Shown: positions 1 to 6,354 of the stretch, in pieces | Layout of the letters: the number at the start of each line of letters is the position of its first letter | How positions within the stretch are numbered: the first letter of the stretch is position 1 | DNA from: Bacteroidales bacterium | Lineage (GTDB): Bacteria; Bacteroidota; Bacteroidia; Bacteroidales; P3 | Assembly: GCA_017647065.1 (NCBI GenBank) | Contig: JAGCLI010000039.1 | Span: 1 to 14,530 of the forward strand | DNA length: 14,530 nt | Reading direction: 5' to 3' | The notes under the pieces: generated by a model | Databases searched by the model: none | What the model was told of the DNA's origin: nothing | The model's input: only the letters and a program-made list of their open reading frames with translations | Program-made: the position numbers and the translations under genes

Positions 1-2
1 AT

Positions 3-182
3 TTTTTTAATCATAAAATTCTTGCAAATACGGAAATGCGTGTATTTGTAACAAGTTTACTCAAAAATTTAAATCAAATTGAAATAGATGAGTCTGAGGC
101 TAAAGAAATAATTTCTGAAATGACAAAATTAAAAAGAAGATGCGTAAATGAAATTTTTGAAGCACTAAATATCAGTATGTAA
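3..182 (+). CDS. C-terminal tail of an unknown protein (5' end outside window)
   Basis: An open frame runs from the window edge to TAA at 180-182 and gives 59 residues ending in ALNISM. The peptide is charged and probably helical (EIDESEAKEIISEMTKLKRR). I see no motif that identifies a family. It is on the same strand as the TPR gene, 42 nt upstream, with no promoter box or hairpin between them, so it is probably the upstream member of the same operon. Codon use is AT-rich like its neighbours. It could be a spurious open frame, but the smooth helical composition and clean stop argue that it is real. Confidence 0.5.
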   Translation, partial: FFNHKILANTEMRVFVTSLLKNLNQIEIDESEAKEIISEMTKLKRRCVNEIFEALNISM

Positions 183-224
183 TAATTAAAAATTAAATTT
201 ATGAGTTTATTAAAATTTTAAGAT

Positions 225-1184
225 ATGGACACATTTGATAATCAAGAAGAATTTAATGCTGATGTTAGTATAGTTGATGTATTATTAGATTTAGCAAAAC
301 AATATTCAGTAGATGGATTGAGAAACTTAAATAGAAAAAACTACGATATAGCGTTAGAATGTTTTGAAGCAGAACTAAGAATAAAAGAATCACTATATAA
401 GAAAGATTCGCCCTATTCAGCGGCTCCTTATTGTAAAATAGGAATTGCTTATTATGAATTAAGAAATTACAACAAAGCATTAGACTATCTTAACAAAGCA
501 TTAGTAATGTTTAAAATGGGAGGCGAAGTGTTTTTGTCCCAAGTAGCAGTTTCTTATAATTATATAGGATGTGTTTATGATAAATTAGGAAACTCCGACA
601 AAGCATTAGAATATTTAAATGAAGCATTAGAAATATTGAAATCAGTTGATGGCGAAAACCACCCTACCACACAACAAATTTTACAAACTATTAATAGAGT
701 AAAACAAGAAAGTAATTATTCTAAACCAAAGAAAGATATGAAAAAATTTTATTCAGCAGAAGAAGTAAACAGTATGTCCTATAGAGAATGGATGGAAACT
801 ATTGCTAAGGAACTAAATGCAGCAGGATTTAAAGGAGATGGATATAGTTCTGTAGAGAGAAGATTTATGAAAAATGTGGCTCCATACGAAGTTGGTAATG
901 TTAGTGATTTTTTTATGGGAGCAATTAATGACGCTAATGCCATGAATTATCTAAAATCTATTGGTCTTGTAAATAATGGTCGTTGTCCTATGTGTGGCTC
1001 TCCTATAAAAGGTACACCAAGTCAATTTACGGATGGTATGAATCCAAATCTAAATTTCTATATCTGCAATTCTTGTAGAAAAGAAGGGCAAGGAATATCA
1101 GTAAATCATAATAGTAATAGTGGTTGTCTTGGATTCTTTGTTTTTGTAATAGCAGGTATTGTATTGGGATCGTTGATTATTTAA
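225..1184 (+). CDS. TPR-repeat, zinc-ribbon, tail-anchored membrane protein
   Basis: A 319-residue protein of unknown function. Residues about 25-160 hold tetratricopeptide repeats of the kinesin-light-chain type (YNKALDYLNKALVMF, DKALEYLNEALEIL, GENHPTT), usually protein-binding surfaces. Residues 173-250 are an unassigned region. C254, C257, C281 and C284 form two CxxC knuckles typical of a zinc ribbon. Residues 302-319 are one hydrophobic segment reaching the C-terminus, so the protein is probably tail-anchored with the TPR and zinc parts in the cytoplasm (inference). No signal peptide is visible. The ATG at 225 is the first in frame; the leader has no clear promoter box. The next gene begins 5 nt after this stop, so the two are probably co-transcribed. 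Confidence 0.85.
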   Translation: MDTFDNQEEFNADVSIVDVLLDLAKQYSVDGLRNLNRKNYDIALECFEAELRIKESLYKKDSPYSAAPYCKIGIAYYELRNYNKALDYLNKALVMFKMGGEVFLSQVAVSYNYIGCVYDKLGNSDKALEYLNEALEILKSVDGENHPTTQQILQTINRVKQESNYSKPKKDMKKFYSAEEVNSMSYREWMETIAKELNAAGFKGDGYSSVERRFMKNVAPYEVGNVSDFFMGAINDANAMNYLKSIGLVNNGRCPMCGSPIKGTPSQFTDGMNPNLNFYICNSCRKEGQGISVNHNSNSGCLGFFVFVIAGIVLGSLII

Positions 1185-1189
1185 ATATT

Positions 1190-1786
1190 ATGGGCATAAA
1201 AGAAATTTTTAATTCAATCCTAATTCATTTAGGATTGCGAGAAGAAAAACAAGAAGATACAAGTGTAAAACCAGAAGATATTGTTTACAATGAAAATATT
1301 CAAGGAGAGTTTTTTGGAATTCCTTTTGGTGCAACGAAAGAAGAGGTAATAGAAGGCTTTGCTAAACATAACCTTTTCCCAATTAAAGATAGTTCAACAG
1401 ACGCTATTAAATTTCGTGGAAAACTTCATGAAAATGGAATTAGTTTTGATAATTTTAGCTTTGGAGGCTTTAGTTGGAATGAAGTGACGGTATCGTTCTC
1501 AAACAGATGTTTTTATTCTATTTTTTTTATAGCAGAATATAACGATAAGAAAAAAGCAATGTATAATTGGGCTACTGTTTCTGAAAAACTTAATAATGTA
1601 TATAGGATGTATGGTGTAAAACCTCTTTTTCAAAATAATCATGTGACAGAGTGTGGTATAAGTAAAGATGGAAGAAGGGTTACCTTAGATTGCTCTTCAT
1701 ATCTAACACAAGCAGAAAGTATTTGGACTTGTGTTCGTTTACACTATCGTGATGGAAATTTTTATACAGAAAACAATGAGCTTTAA
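1190..1786 (+). CDS. Hypothetical protein with an FFGIPFG motif
   Basis: A 198-residue protein that I do not recognise. I chose ATG 1190, 5 nt after the preceding TAA, over the longest open start (1124), because the longer form overlaps the preceding CDS and adds a cysteine-rich stretch that is a shadow of that gene's membrane segment. Near residue 40 is FFGIPFGATKEEV, a pattern seen in various small domains of unknown function in which a GIPFG strand precedes a helix. The rest is mixed alpha/beta with scattered aromatics. There is no signal peptide, lipobox or membrane segment, so it is probably cytoplasmic. Its close spacing to the TPR/zinc-ribbon protein suggests a shared job, unknown. It is the last gene before the hairpins at 1818-1900. 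Confidence 0.75.
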   Translation: MGIKEIFNSILIHLGLREEKQEDTSVKPEDIVYNENIQGEFFGIPFGATKEEVIEGFAKHNLFPIKDSSTDAIKFRGKLHENGISFDNFSFGGFSWNEVTVSFSNRCFYSIFFIAEYNDKKKAMYNWATVSEKLNNVYRMYGVKPLFQNNHVTECGISKDGRRVTLDCSSYLTQAESIWTCVRLHYRDGNFYTENNEL

Positions 1787-1817
1787 GGTGTTTTTATAAC
1801 TAAAACTCTAATAAAAC

Positions 1818-1863
1818 CGCTCGCAAGTCTTAATTTTCTTTTGACAAACGAGCGTTTTGTTTT
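1818..1863 (+). terminator. Probable terminator of the TPR operon
   Basis: CGCTCG at 1818-1823 pairs with CGAGCG at 1849-1854 around a loose 25-nt loop, which can pair further (GTC with GAC). It is followed by TTTTGTTTTT. It lies 31 nt after the stop of the 198-aa gene. The short stem and long loop make it weaker than the next hairpin. Confidence 0.5.
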
Positions 1864-1875
1864 TATAATATAAAG

Positions 1876-1900
1876 AAAGCGGAGATGATTTCTCCGCTTT
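1876..1900. terminator. Strong hairpin between convergent operons
   Basis: AAAGCGGAGA (1876-1885) pairs perfectly with TCTCCGCTTT (1891-1900) around the loop TGATT. On the minus strand it lies 4 nt past the stop of the PAS gene, and the 3' arm continues into TTTCTTTAT. On the plus strand TGTTTT follows. It probably terminates both converging operons. Confidence 0.8.
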
Positions 1901-1904
1901 TGTT

Positions 1905-2240
1905 TTATCTTTTATAGTGTGGAATGTCGTTTGGTATGACTATTGACATTTCAACTAAGCCTGCAAATTGCCCATCTTGATACCAAGGTGTTTGATAAAT
2001 CAATTTCTTTACTCCCTCCTTCTCTATTGTATATGTATTAGTCTCTTCGGAGTTCATAAGGTGCTTTATCATTTCTTGTGCACGTTGTGGGTGGCAGTCA
2101 AATAAGGATTTTCCTATCAAGTCTTTGCCTCCACTTTTTGCAAAGGTCATTTGACTGCGTTGGTTCATATCTAATATTTTGCCATCTTTGTCGCAAACGG
2201 TTATTGCTACGAATGGCAATTCATTTGACCAATTTTCCAT
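1905..2240 (-). CDS. Stand-alone PAS-domain protein
   Basis: This 111-residue protein is essentially one PAS fold: strand and turn FVAITVCDKDGKILDMN, helix region DLIGKSLFDCHP, and final strands YQTPWYQDGQFAGLVEMSIV. PAS domains bind small ligands or cofactors, or mediate dimerisation. Here there is no attached kinase, cyclase or DNA-binding part, so any output must be through a partner. The CHP tripeptide resembles one in some other PAS proteins; whether it binds a cofactor is unknown. It starts 4 nt after the ptb stop, so the two are probably translationally coupled, and it is the last gene of the cstA-ptb unit before the hairpin at 1876-1900. A role in sensing linked to acid or pyruvate metabolism is inference only. 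Confidence 0.85.
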   Translation of the reverse strand: MENWSNELPFVAITVCDKDGKILDMNQRSQMTFAKSGGKDLIGKSLFDCHPQRAQEMIKHLMNSEETNTYTIEKEGVKKLIYQTPWYQDGQFAGLVEMSIVIPNDIPHYKR

Positions 2241-2244
2241 TTTC

Positions 2245-3150
2245 TTATTTGCAAGATAATGCAGCTAATGCTATTGAATACATTTTTGTTTTTGTGCTAT
2301 CACCTCTTGAAGACAACACGCAAGGAACTTTTGCTCCTACTACCATTGCTGCAAGCTCTGCTTTTGCAAATTTTGTGCAAGATTTGTAGAATACGTTTCC
2401 TGATTCAATGTTTGGCCATACTAAACAGTCTGCATCTCCTGCTACTTCGCCTTTTAATTTCTTGATTTGTGCAGATTCTTTGTCGATTGCTACGTCTAAT
2501 GCTAATGGTCCGTCAATGATTGCTCCTTTTATTTGTCCTCGATTTCCCATTGCTGCTATCAAAGCTGCATCAACACATGATGGAATTCCAACACTCATTT
2601 GTTCTGTTGGTGCTATCATTGCAACTTTTGGTGTTTCTATTCCAAGAGTTTTTGCTGTATTGATAACATATTGTGTGATTGCTGTTTTTTGTTTGAAATC
2701 TGGTGCTGGAATAACTGCAACGTCAGAAGTAATAAGTAGTTTGTGGTATGTAGGTACTTCAAATACTGTTACGTGAGAAAGAACTGGTTTTCCACCAGGC
2801 ATTAAACCTTTTTCTTTGTTAAGGATTGCTCTCATATATTTGTCTGTTGAGCAAAGACCTTTCATTAATATGTCGCCTTCTCCTGCGTTTATCAATTCTA
2901 CTGCTTTGTTTGCTGCAAGTTGTTCATTAGCTTCTTGAACTAATTTGAATTTGTTTACATCTATTCCTTCTTCTTCGCAAACTTTTTTAATAGTATCAAT
3001 ATCTCCAACAAGGGTTGCTTCTACTATTCCAAGGTCCATAGCCATTGATGCTGCACCTATTGTGTGAGAATCGTTAGCATACGCTGCTACTAATCTTTTT
3101 TTGCCTTTTACTTTTACGGCTTCAATGATTTCGTCTAATTTTTTAATCAT
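2245..3150 (-). CDS. ptb: Phosphate butyryltransferase (phosphate acyltransferase family)
   Basis: Ptb exchanges CoA for phosphate on butyryl-CoA or branched acyl-CoAs, giving acyl-phosphate that a kinase uses to make ATP and the free acid. The 301-residue length is typical. Family segments visible are the N-terminal RLVAAYANDSHTIGAA, the central GDILMKGLCSTDKYMRAIL, GLMPGGKPVLSHVTVFE and ITSDVAVIPAPD, and the C-terminal IDGPLALDVAID. The length and the VSH and DVAIP-like stretches favour Ptb over phosphate acetyltransferase (Pta), though the substrate cannot be fixed from sequence. It sits 25 nt downstream of cstA with no promoter box between, so it is probably in the cstA operon. The usual partner, butyrate kinase (buk), is absent here; the following gene is a PAS protein. 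Confidence 0.92.
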   Translation of the reverse strand: MIKKLDEIIEAVKVKGKKRLVAAYANDSHTIGAASMAMDLGIVEATLVGDIDTIKKVCEEEGIDVNKFKLVQEANEQLAANKAVELINAGEGDILMKGLCSTDKYMRAILNKEKGLMPGGKPVLSHVTVFEVPTYHKLLITSDVAVIPAPDFKQKTAITQYVINTAKTLGIETPKVAMIAPTEQMSVGIPSCVDAALIAAMGNRGQIKGAIIDGPLALDVAIDKESAQIKKLKGEVAGDADCLVWPNIESGNVFYKSCTKFAKAELAAMVVGAKVPCVLSSRGDSTKTKMYSIALAALSCK

Positions 3151-3175
3151 CTCGGTTATTGTTTTATATTATTAT

Positions 3176-4594
3176 TTAATTAATTCTATCTTTTGCAAAA
3201 TTACTATTTTTATTCCAAATAATGTAAAGAATTAAAGAAATTATAGTTGCAACTCCTCCCACAATGTAAGAAATTGTAGGATTTAAGCTTAGTCCCTCCG
3301 GTGCAATGAATATGTAACTCACACACACCATTGTCATAAATAAAGCAGGGATTAGGGTTATTAAGTAGTTGCGTTTTTCTTTTGTAAGGTAGATTGTGAT
3401 TGCCCAAAGTGTGAAAACGGCAAGGGTTTGATTGCACCAAGCAAAGTAACGCCAAAGTATATCAAAGTTTATTTGTAATATAAGAAAACTTGCTATGAAA
3501 AGTGGTATGGAAATCAATAATCGTTTTGAAATTTTCTTTTGGTCCATCTTTAAAAAGTCGGCAACAATCAAGCGAGCCGAACGAAAAGCGGTGTCTCCCG
3601 ATGTAATTGGTGCAAATATCACGCCTAAAAGTGCAAGAAACGCTCCCGCAACTCCCAACCACTCTTTTGTAACGCTATCAACTATTACTGCTGCGTTGTT
3701 TTCCTCCATTCCATTTTCATAAAAGAAAGCACTTGCAACCGCAGCCCATATAAGAGCGACTATTCCCTCAATAATCATTGCACCATAAAAGACGGGGCGA
3801 CCATGTTTCTCGGTTTTCAAGCAACGAGCCATCATTGGAGATTGCGTAGCGTGGAATCCCGAAATCGCACCACAAGCAATTGAGACAAACATCATTGGAA
3901 AAATAGGATTATTGTCGGGTGAGGTGTTTTTAAGACTTGAAAAACTTGTAATTTCCGGCAATACGGGCGATTTAACTATTAACATAACAAGCATTCCTAA
4001 CGCCATAAAAAGTATAGCTATTGCAAAAATGGGATAAATCTTTCCTATAATCTTATCAACAGGCAAAAGTGTTGCAAGAATATAATAAAGGAAAACAACA
4101 ATAGCCCAAAAAGTAATATCTAATGCATCGGGTGTGAGTTTTGCAAGCAAGCCTGCCGGTCCCGAAACAAAGACTGCTCCCACCAAAACCATAAGCAAAA
4201 CCGTAAAAACTCTCATCGTTTGTTTTGCTCCATTGCCTAAATATTTTCCTATCAATTCCGGAAGGCTTGCTCCTTGATTTCGCATTGAAAGCATTCCGGA
4301 AAAATAATCGTGAACTGCACCTGCAAAAATACTTCCAAAGACAATCCAAAGATAAGAGGCGGGTCCAAATTTTGCTCCCATAATTGCTCCAAATATTGGG
4401 CCTAATCCCGCAATATTTAGAAACTGAATCATAAGTATTTTCCAAGTTGGCATCGGAATATAATCCACTCCATCTCTTTGTGCAATCGCTGGGGGAATTC
4501 TTTTCTCATCTGGTTGAAATACCTTTTCAATAAATTTTCCATAAAGGAAATATCCTGCCACCAAAACGGCAAGAGCAACTAAAAATGTTATCAT
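3176..4594 (-). CDS. cstA: CstA-family carbon starvation protein / pyruvate or peptide transporter
   Basis: A polytopic inner-membrane transporter of the CstA family; characterised members take up pyruvate or are linked to peptide use. Family hallmarks near the N-terminus are MPTWKILMIQFLNIAGLGPIFGA, then WIVFGSIFAGAVHDYFSGMLSMRNQG; later come SGFHATQSPMMARC and ITSGDTAFRSARL. About a dozen or more hydrophobic segments follow. At 472 residues it is the short form, lacking the C-terminal extension of the approximately 700-aa enterobacterial proteins. I place the start at ATG 4594. An upstream in-frame TTG at 4615 lies inside the -7 promoter box and ahead of the predicted transcription start, so it cannot be used by that mRNA. 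First gene of the cstA-ptb-PAS operon. Confidence 0.93.
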   Translation of the reverse strand: MITFLVALAVLVAGYFLYGKFIEKVFQPDEKRIPPAIAQRDGVDYIPMPTWKILMIQFLNIAGLGPIFGAIMGAKFGPASYLWIVFGSIFAGAVHDYFSGMLSMRNQGASLPELIGKYLGNGAKQTMRVFTVLLMVLVGAVFVSGPAGLLAKLTPDALDITFWAIVVFLYYILATLLPVDKIIGKIYPIFAIAILFMALGMLVMLIVKSPVLPEITSFSSLKNTSPDNNPIFPMMFVSIACGAISGFHATQSPMMARCLKTEKHGRPVFYGAMIIEGIVALIWAAVASAFFYENGMEENNAAVIVDSVTKEWLGVAGAFLALLGVIFAPITSGDTAFRSARLIVADFLKMDQKKISKRLLISIPLFIASFLILQINFDILWRYFAWCNQTLAVFTLWAITIYLTKEKRNYLITLIPALFMTMVCVSYIFIAPEGLSLNPTISYIVGGVATIISLILYIIWNKNSNFAKDRIN

Positions 4595-4612
4595 ATCTTT
4601 TTGTTTTTTATG

Positions 4613-4620
4613 CAAAGATA
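4613..4620 (-). promoter_or_regulatory. -7 box of the cstA promoter
   Basis: The minus strand reads TATCTTTG, matching TAnnTTTG. If transcription begins about 5 nt past the G, as calibrated on the SRP RNA gene here, the start is near 4608 and the leader about 14 nt. No TTTG is found at the -33 spacing; TGCA is there instead. Confidence 0.65.
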
Positions 4621-4633
4621 GTATAATTTTCTT

Positions 4634-4641
4634 TAACTTTG
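4634..4641 (+). promoter_or_regulatory. -7 box of the GNAT-mltG promoter
   Basis: TAACTTTG matches TAnnTTTG and ends 5 nt before the ATG at 4646, so the predicted transcript begins at or next to the start codon. The -33 element is weak. The divergent cstA box is only 13 nt away. Confidence 0.6.
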
Positions 4642-4645
4642 CATT

Positions 4646-5152
4646 ATGAAATTAAGAGCAGTAGAATTAGATGATGTAGATTTATTCTACGAATGGGAAA
4701 ACGATATGGAATTATGGGAATTTGGTAACACAATGCGACCTTTTTCCAAATACGCCTTAGAGAATTATGTCCTTAACTCCCAAAACGAAAGCCTTTATAG
4801 TGCGAAACAAATGAGGTTAATGATTGATGTAGAAAGAAATAACGCTATTTATACATTAGGTTGCATAGATGTGTATGACTATGAGGCAAGAGATTCAAAA
4901 GCAGGCATAGGAATATTTATTTGCAAAAGCGAACGCCAAAAAGGATATGCACAAAAAGCAATTTCTTTGCTTGAAAACATAATGCAAAACACCTATAACA
5001 TTCATCAACTCTATGCTTTTATTACCGAGGATAATGAAAAAAGCATTGCTTTGTTTGAAAAATGTGGATATAAGTTTAGTGCAAGTCTAAAAGATTGGGT
5101 TTTAGTAAATAGAAACTTTAAAAACGTAAATATTTATCAAAAAATATTCTAA
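4646..5152 (+). CDS. GNAT-family N-acetyltransferase (RimJ/RimL-like)
   Basis: A 168-residue cytoplasmic enzyme expected to transfer an acetyl group from acetyl-CoA to an amine on a protein or small molecule; the acceptor is unknown. The N-terminal LRAVELDDVDLFYEWEND is the usual opening of the RimL-like branch. The acetyl-CoA-binding motif A is AGIGIFICKSERQKGYAQKA (near residues 92-111), where RQKGYA matches R/QxxGxA. The late segment YAFITEDNEKSIALFEKCGYK is the standard N-x-x-S-x-x-L/F-x-E-x-x-GF block. The start is fixed because the first strand begins at residue 2. MltG starts 5 nt downstream, so the two share a transcript, but no functional link is evident. Confidence 0.9.
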   Translation: MKLRAVELDDVDLFYEWENDMELWEFGNTMRPFSKYALENYVLNSQNESLYSAKQMRLMIDVERNNAIYTLGCIDVYDYEARDSKAGIGIFICKSERQKGYAQKAISLLENIMQNTYNIHQLYAFITEDNEKSIALFEKCGYKFSASLKDWVLVNRNFKNVNIYQKIF

Positions 5153-5157
5153 AAACT

Positions 5158-6156
5158 ATGAAGAAACAAACAATAATTATCTTATCAATAGTAGCCGTAA
5201 TTCTAATTAGTGGAATCATTTGTGGCTTTTCACTTTTAAATAAAAAGACTTTCAACAAAGAAAGCGTGAATTTATATATTTATCCCGGTGAAAACTACGA
5301 AAAAGTCTTAGAAAAATTAGAAAAAAGCAGTGTTTTAGGAGAAAAAAGGACTGCTTTTGAAATTTTTTCCAAAGTAAAAAATCTAAAAAACAACGTAAAA
5401 TCGGGACATTACGTAATTGAGCCAAAGACAAGTCAAGTAGATTTAGTTCGCACACTTGCAAACGGATTGCAAACCCCCGTTAAACTTGTGATTAACAAAG
5501 TAAGGTTAAAACAAGACTTTGCAAAAAAAATTGCCAATCAACTAATGCTTTCCGAAAACGATATTTTACTTGCAATAGATAATACATCGGATTCAAAAAA
5601 CTTCTTTGACAATATTGTTTGTAATACTTACGAGGTTTATTGGAACATTTCGGCCGAAAAACTCTTAGAACGCTTAGAAAAAGAGGCAAACAAATGGTGG
5701 GAAAATCAAAGCAATCAATTAAAAAAAATAGGACTTTCACGCCACGAGGTTGTGGTTTTAGCCTCAATTGTAGAGGAAGAGACAAATAAAAACGAGGAAA
5801 AACCAACTATTGCAGGAGTTTACATCAATCGTTTAAAGAAAGATATGTTACTTCAAGCCGATCCAACCGTAAAATATGCCGTTGGTGATTTCACAATAAA
5901 GAGAGTAATGTACAAACACTTGCAAACCGAATCGCCTTACAACACTTATATAAATAAAGGCCTTCCTCCTACTGCGATTTGTTTACCTAACGTTTCTTCC
6001 TTAAAGTCCGTATTGAATTATCAAAAGCATAACTATATGTTTTTCTGTGCTAAGGAAGATTTTTCGGGCTATCACAATTTTGCGACAACGCCTAACGAAC
6101 ATTATCGTAACGCCGAAAAATATAAAAACGCATTAAATAAATTGGGAATAAAGTAA
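5158..6156 (+). CDS. mltG: Endolytic murein transglycosylase MltG (YceG family)
   Basis: MltG is an inner-membrane lytic transglycosylase that cuts nascent glycan strands and so limits their length. A single membrane anchor lies at residues 5-27 with the rest periplasmic. The catalytic region begins at SRHEVVVLASIVEEET; by comparison with the E. coli IVEKET motif, E206 is the likely catalytic glutamate. Further family blocks are AGVYINRLKKDMLLQADPTVKYAVG, SPYNTYINKGLPPTAICLP and YMFFCAKEDFSGYHNFATTPNEH. The 332-residue length is close to the family's usual 340. It follows the GNAT gene by 5 nt and is the last gene of this unit; the SRP RNA converges on it from the other strand. Confidence 0.95.
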   Translation: MKKQTIIILSIVAVILISGIICGFSLLNKKTFNKESVNLYIYPGENYEKVLEKLEKSSVLGEKRTAFEIFSKVKNLKNNVKSGHYVIEPKTSQVDLVRTLANGLQTPVKLVINKVRLKQDFAKKIANQLMLSENDILLAIDNTSDSKNFFDNIVCNTYEVYWNISAEKLLERLEKEANKWWENQSNQLKKIGLSRHEVVVLASIVEEETNKNEEKPTIAGVYINRLKKDMLLQADPTVKYAVGDFTIKRVMYKHLQTESPYNTYINKGLPPTAICLPNVSSLKSVLNYQKHNYMFFCAKEDFSGYHNFATTPNEHYRNAEKYKNALNKLGIK

Positions 6157-6169
6157 GGAAATAAAAAAA

Positions 6170-6266
6170 GGGCAAGCTACTCATATCGCACCGCTACAAC
6201 CTCCTTACCTTGCTGCGTTCCCGCCCTGGGGAGATTCAGAGGGAGCTGGTCGTACAAGACTTACCC
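6170..6266 (-). ncRNA. ffs: Signal recognition particle RNA, small bacterial type (4.5S-like)
   Basis: The RNA scaffold of the signal recognition particle, which with Ffh targets nascent membrane proteins. The ends pair: GGGTAAG at 6266-6260 with CTTGCCC at 6176-6170, with one G-U pair. The apical part GCGGGAACGC (6224-6215) is a GGAA-tetraloop hairpin, followed by the conserved GCAGCAAGG of helix 8 that binds Ffh. The 3' end runs into a T7 run (6169-6163), so the terminal helix probably doubles as terminator. The length is about 97 nt. A near-ideal promoter lies just upstream. It lies between, and antisense to, mltG and the flippase gene. Exact mature ends cannot be set from sequence. Confidence 0.95.
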
Positions 6267-6270
6267 ACTG

Positions 6271-6301
6271 CAAAAGTACTACTTTTTTGAATATCTGCAA
6301 A
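6271..6301 (-). promoter_or_regulatory. Promoter of the SRP RNA gene
   Basis: The minus strand reads TTTG (6301-6298), exactly 19 nt, then TACTTTTG (6278-6271): a full match to the Bacteroidota TTTG-N19-TAnnTTTG promoter. The terminal helix of the RNA begins 5 nt after the box, which calibrates the start-site distance for other promoters here. Confidence 0.9.
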
Positions 6302-6320
6302 AAAAATCTGTATTTTTTTA

Positions 6321-6328
6321 TAATTTTG
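6321..6328 (+). promoter_or_regulatory. -7 box of the flippase gene
   Basis: TAATTTTG matches TAnnTTTG, with a predicted start near 6333 and a leader of about 22 nt before ATG 6355. No TTTG is found at the proper -33 position, so it may be weaker or activator-dependent. Confidence 0.55.
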
Positions 6329-6354
6329 CATTTCTCAAATCAAAAAAAACAACA

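Noticed and set aside
1124..1189. Longer start for the 198-aa protein
   Set aside because: It overlaps the preceding CDS by about 60 nt and its extra residues (SWILCFCNSRYC) are an out-of-frame reading of that gene's membrane segment.
2408..2776. Plus-strand open frame of 122 codons opposite ptb
   Set aside because: Antisense shadow of a well-conserved enzyme gene; no promoter or family motif.
4592..4615. Upstream TTG start for cstA (479 aa)
   Set aside because: TTG 4615 is inside the -7 promoter box and upstream of the predicted transcription start; ATG 4594 begins directly at the first membrane segment.
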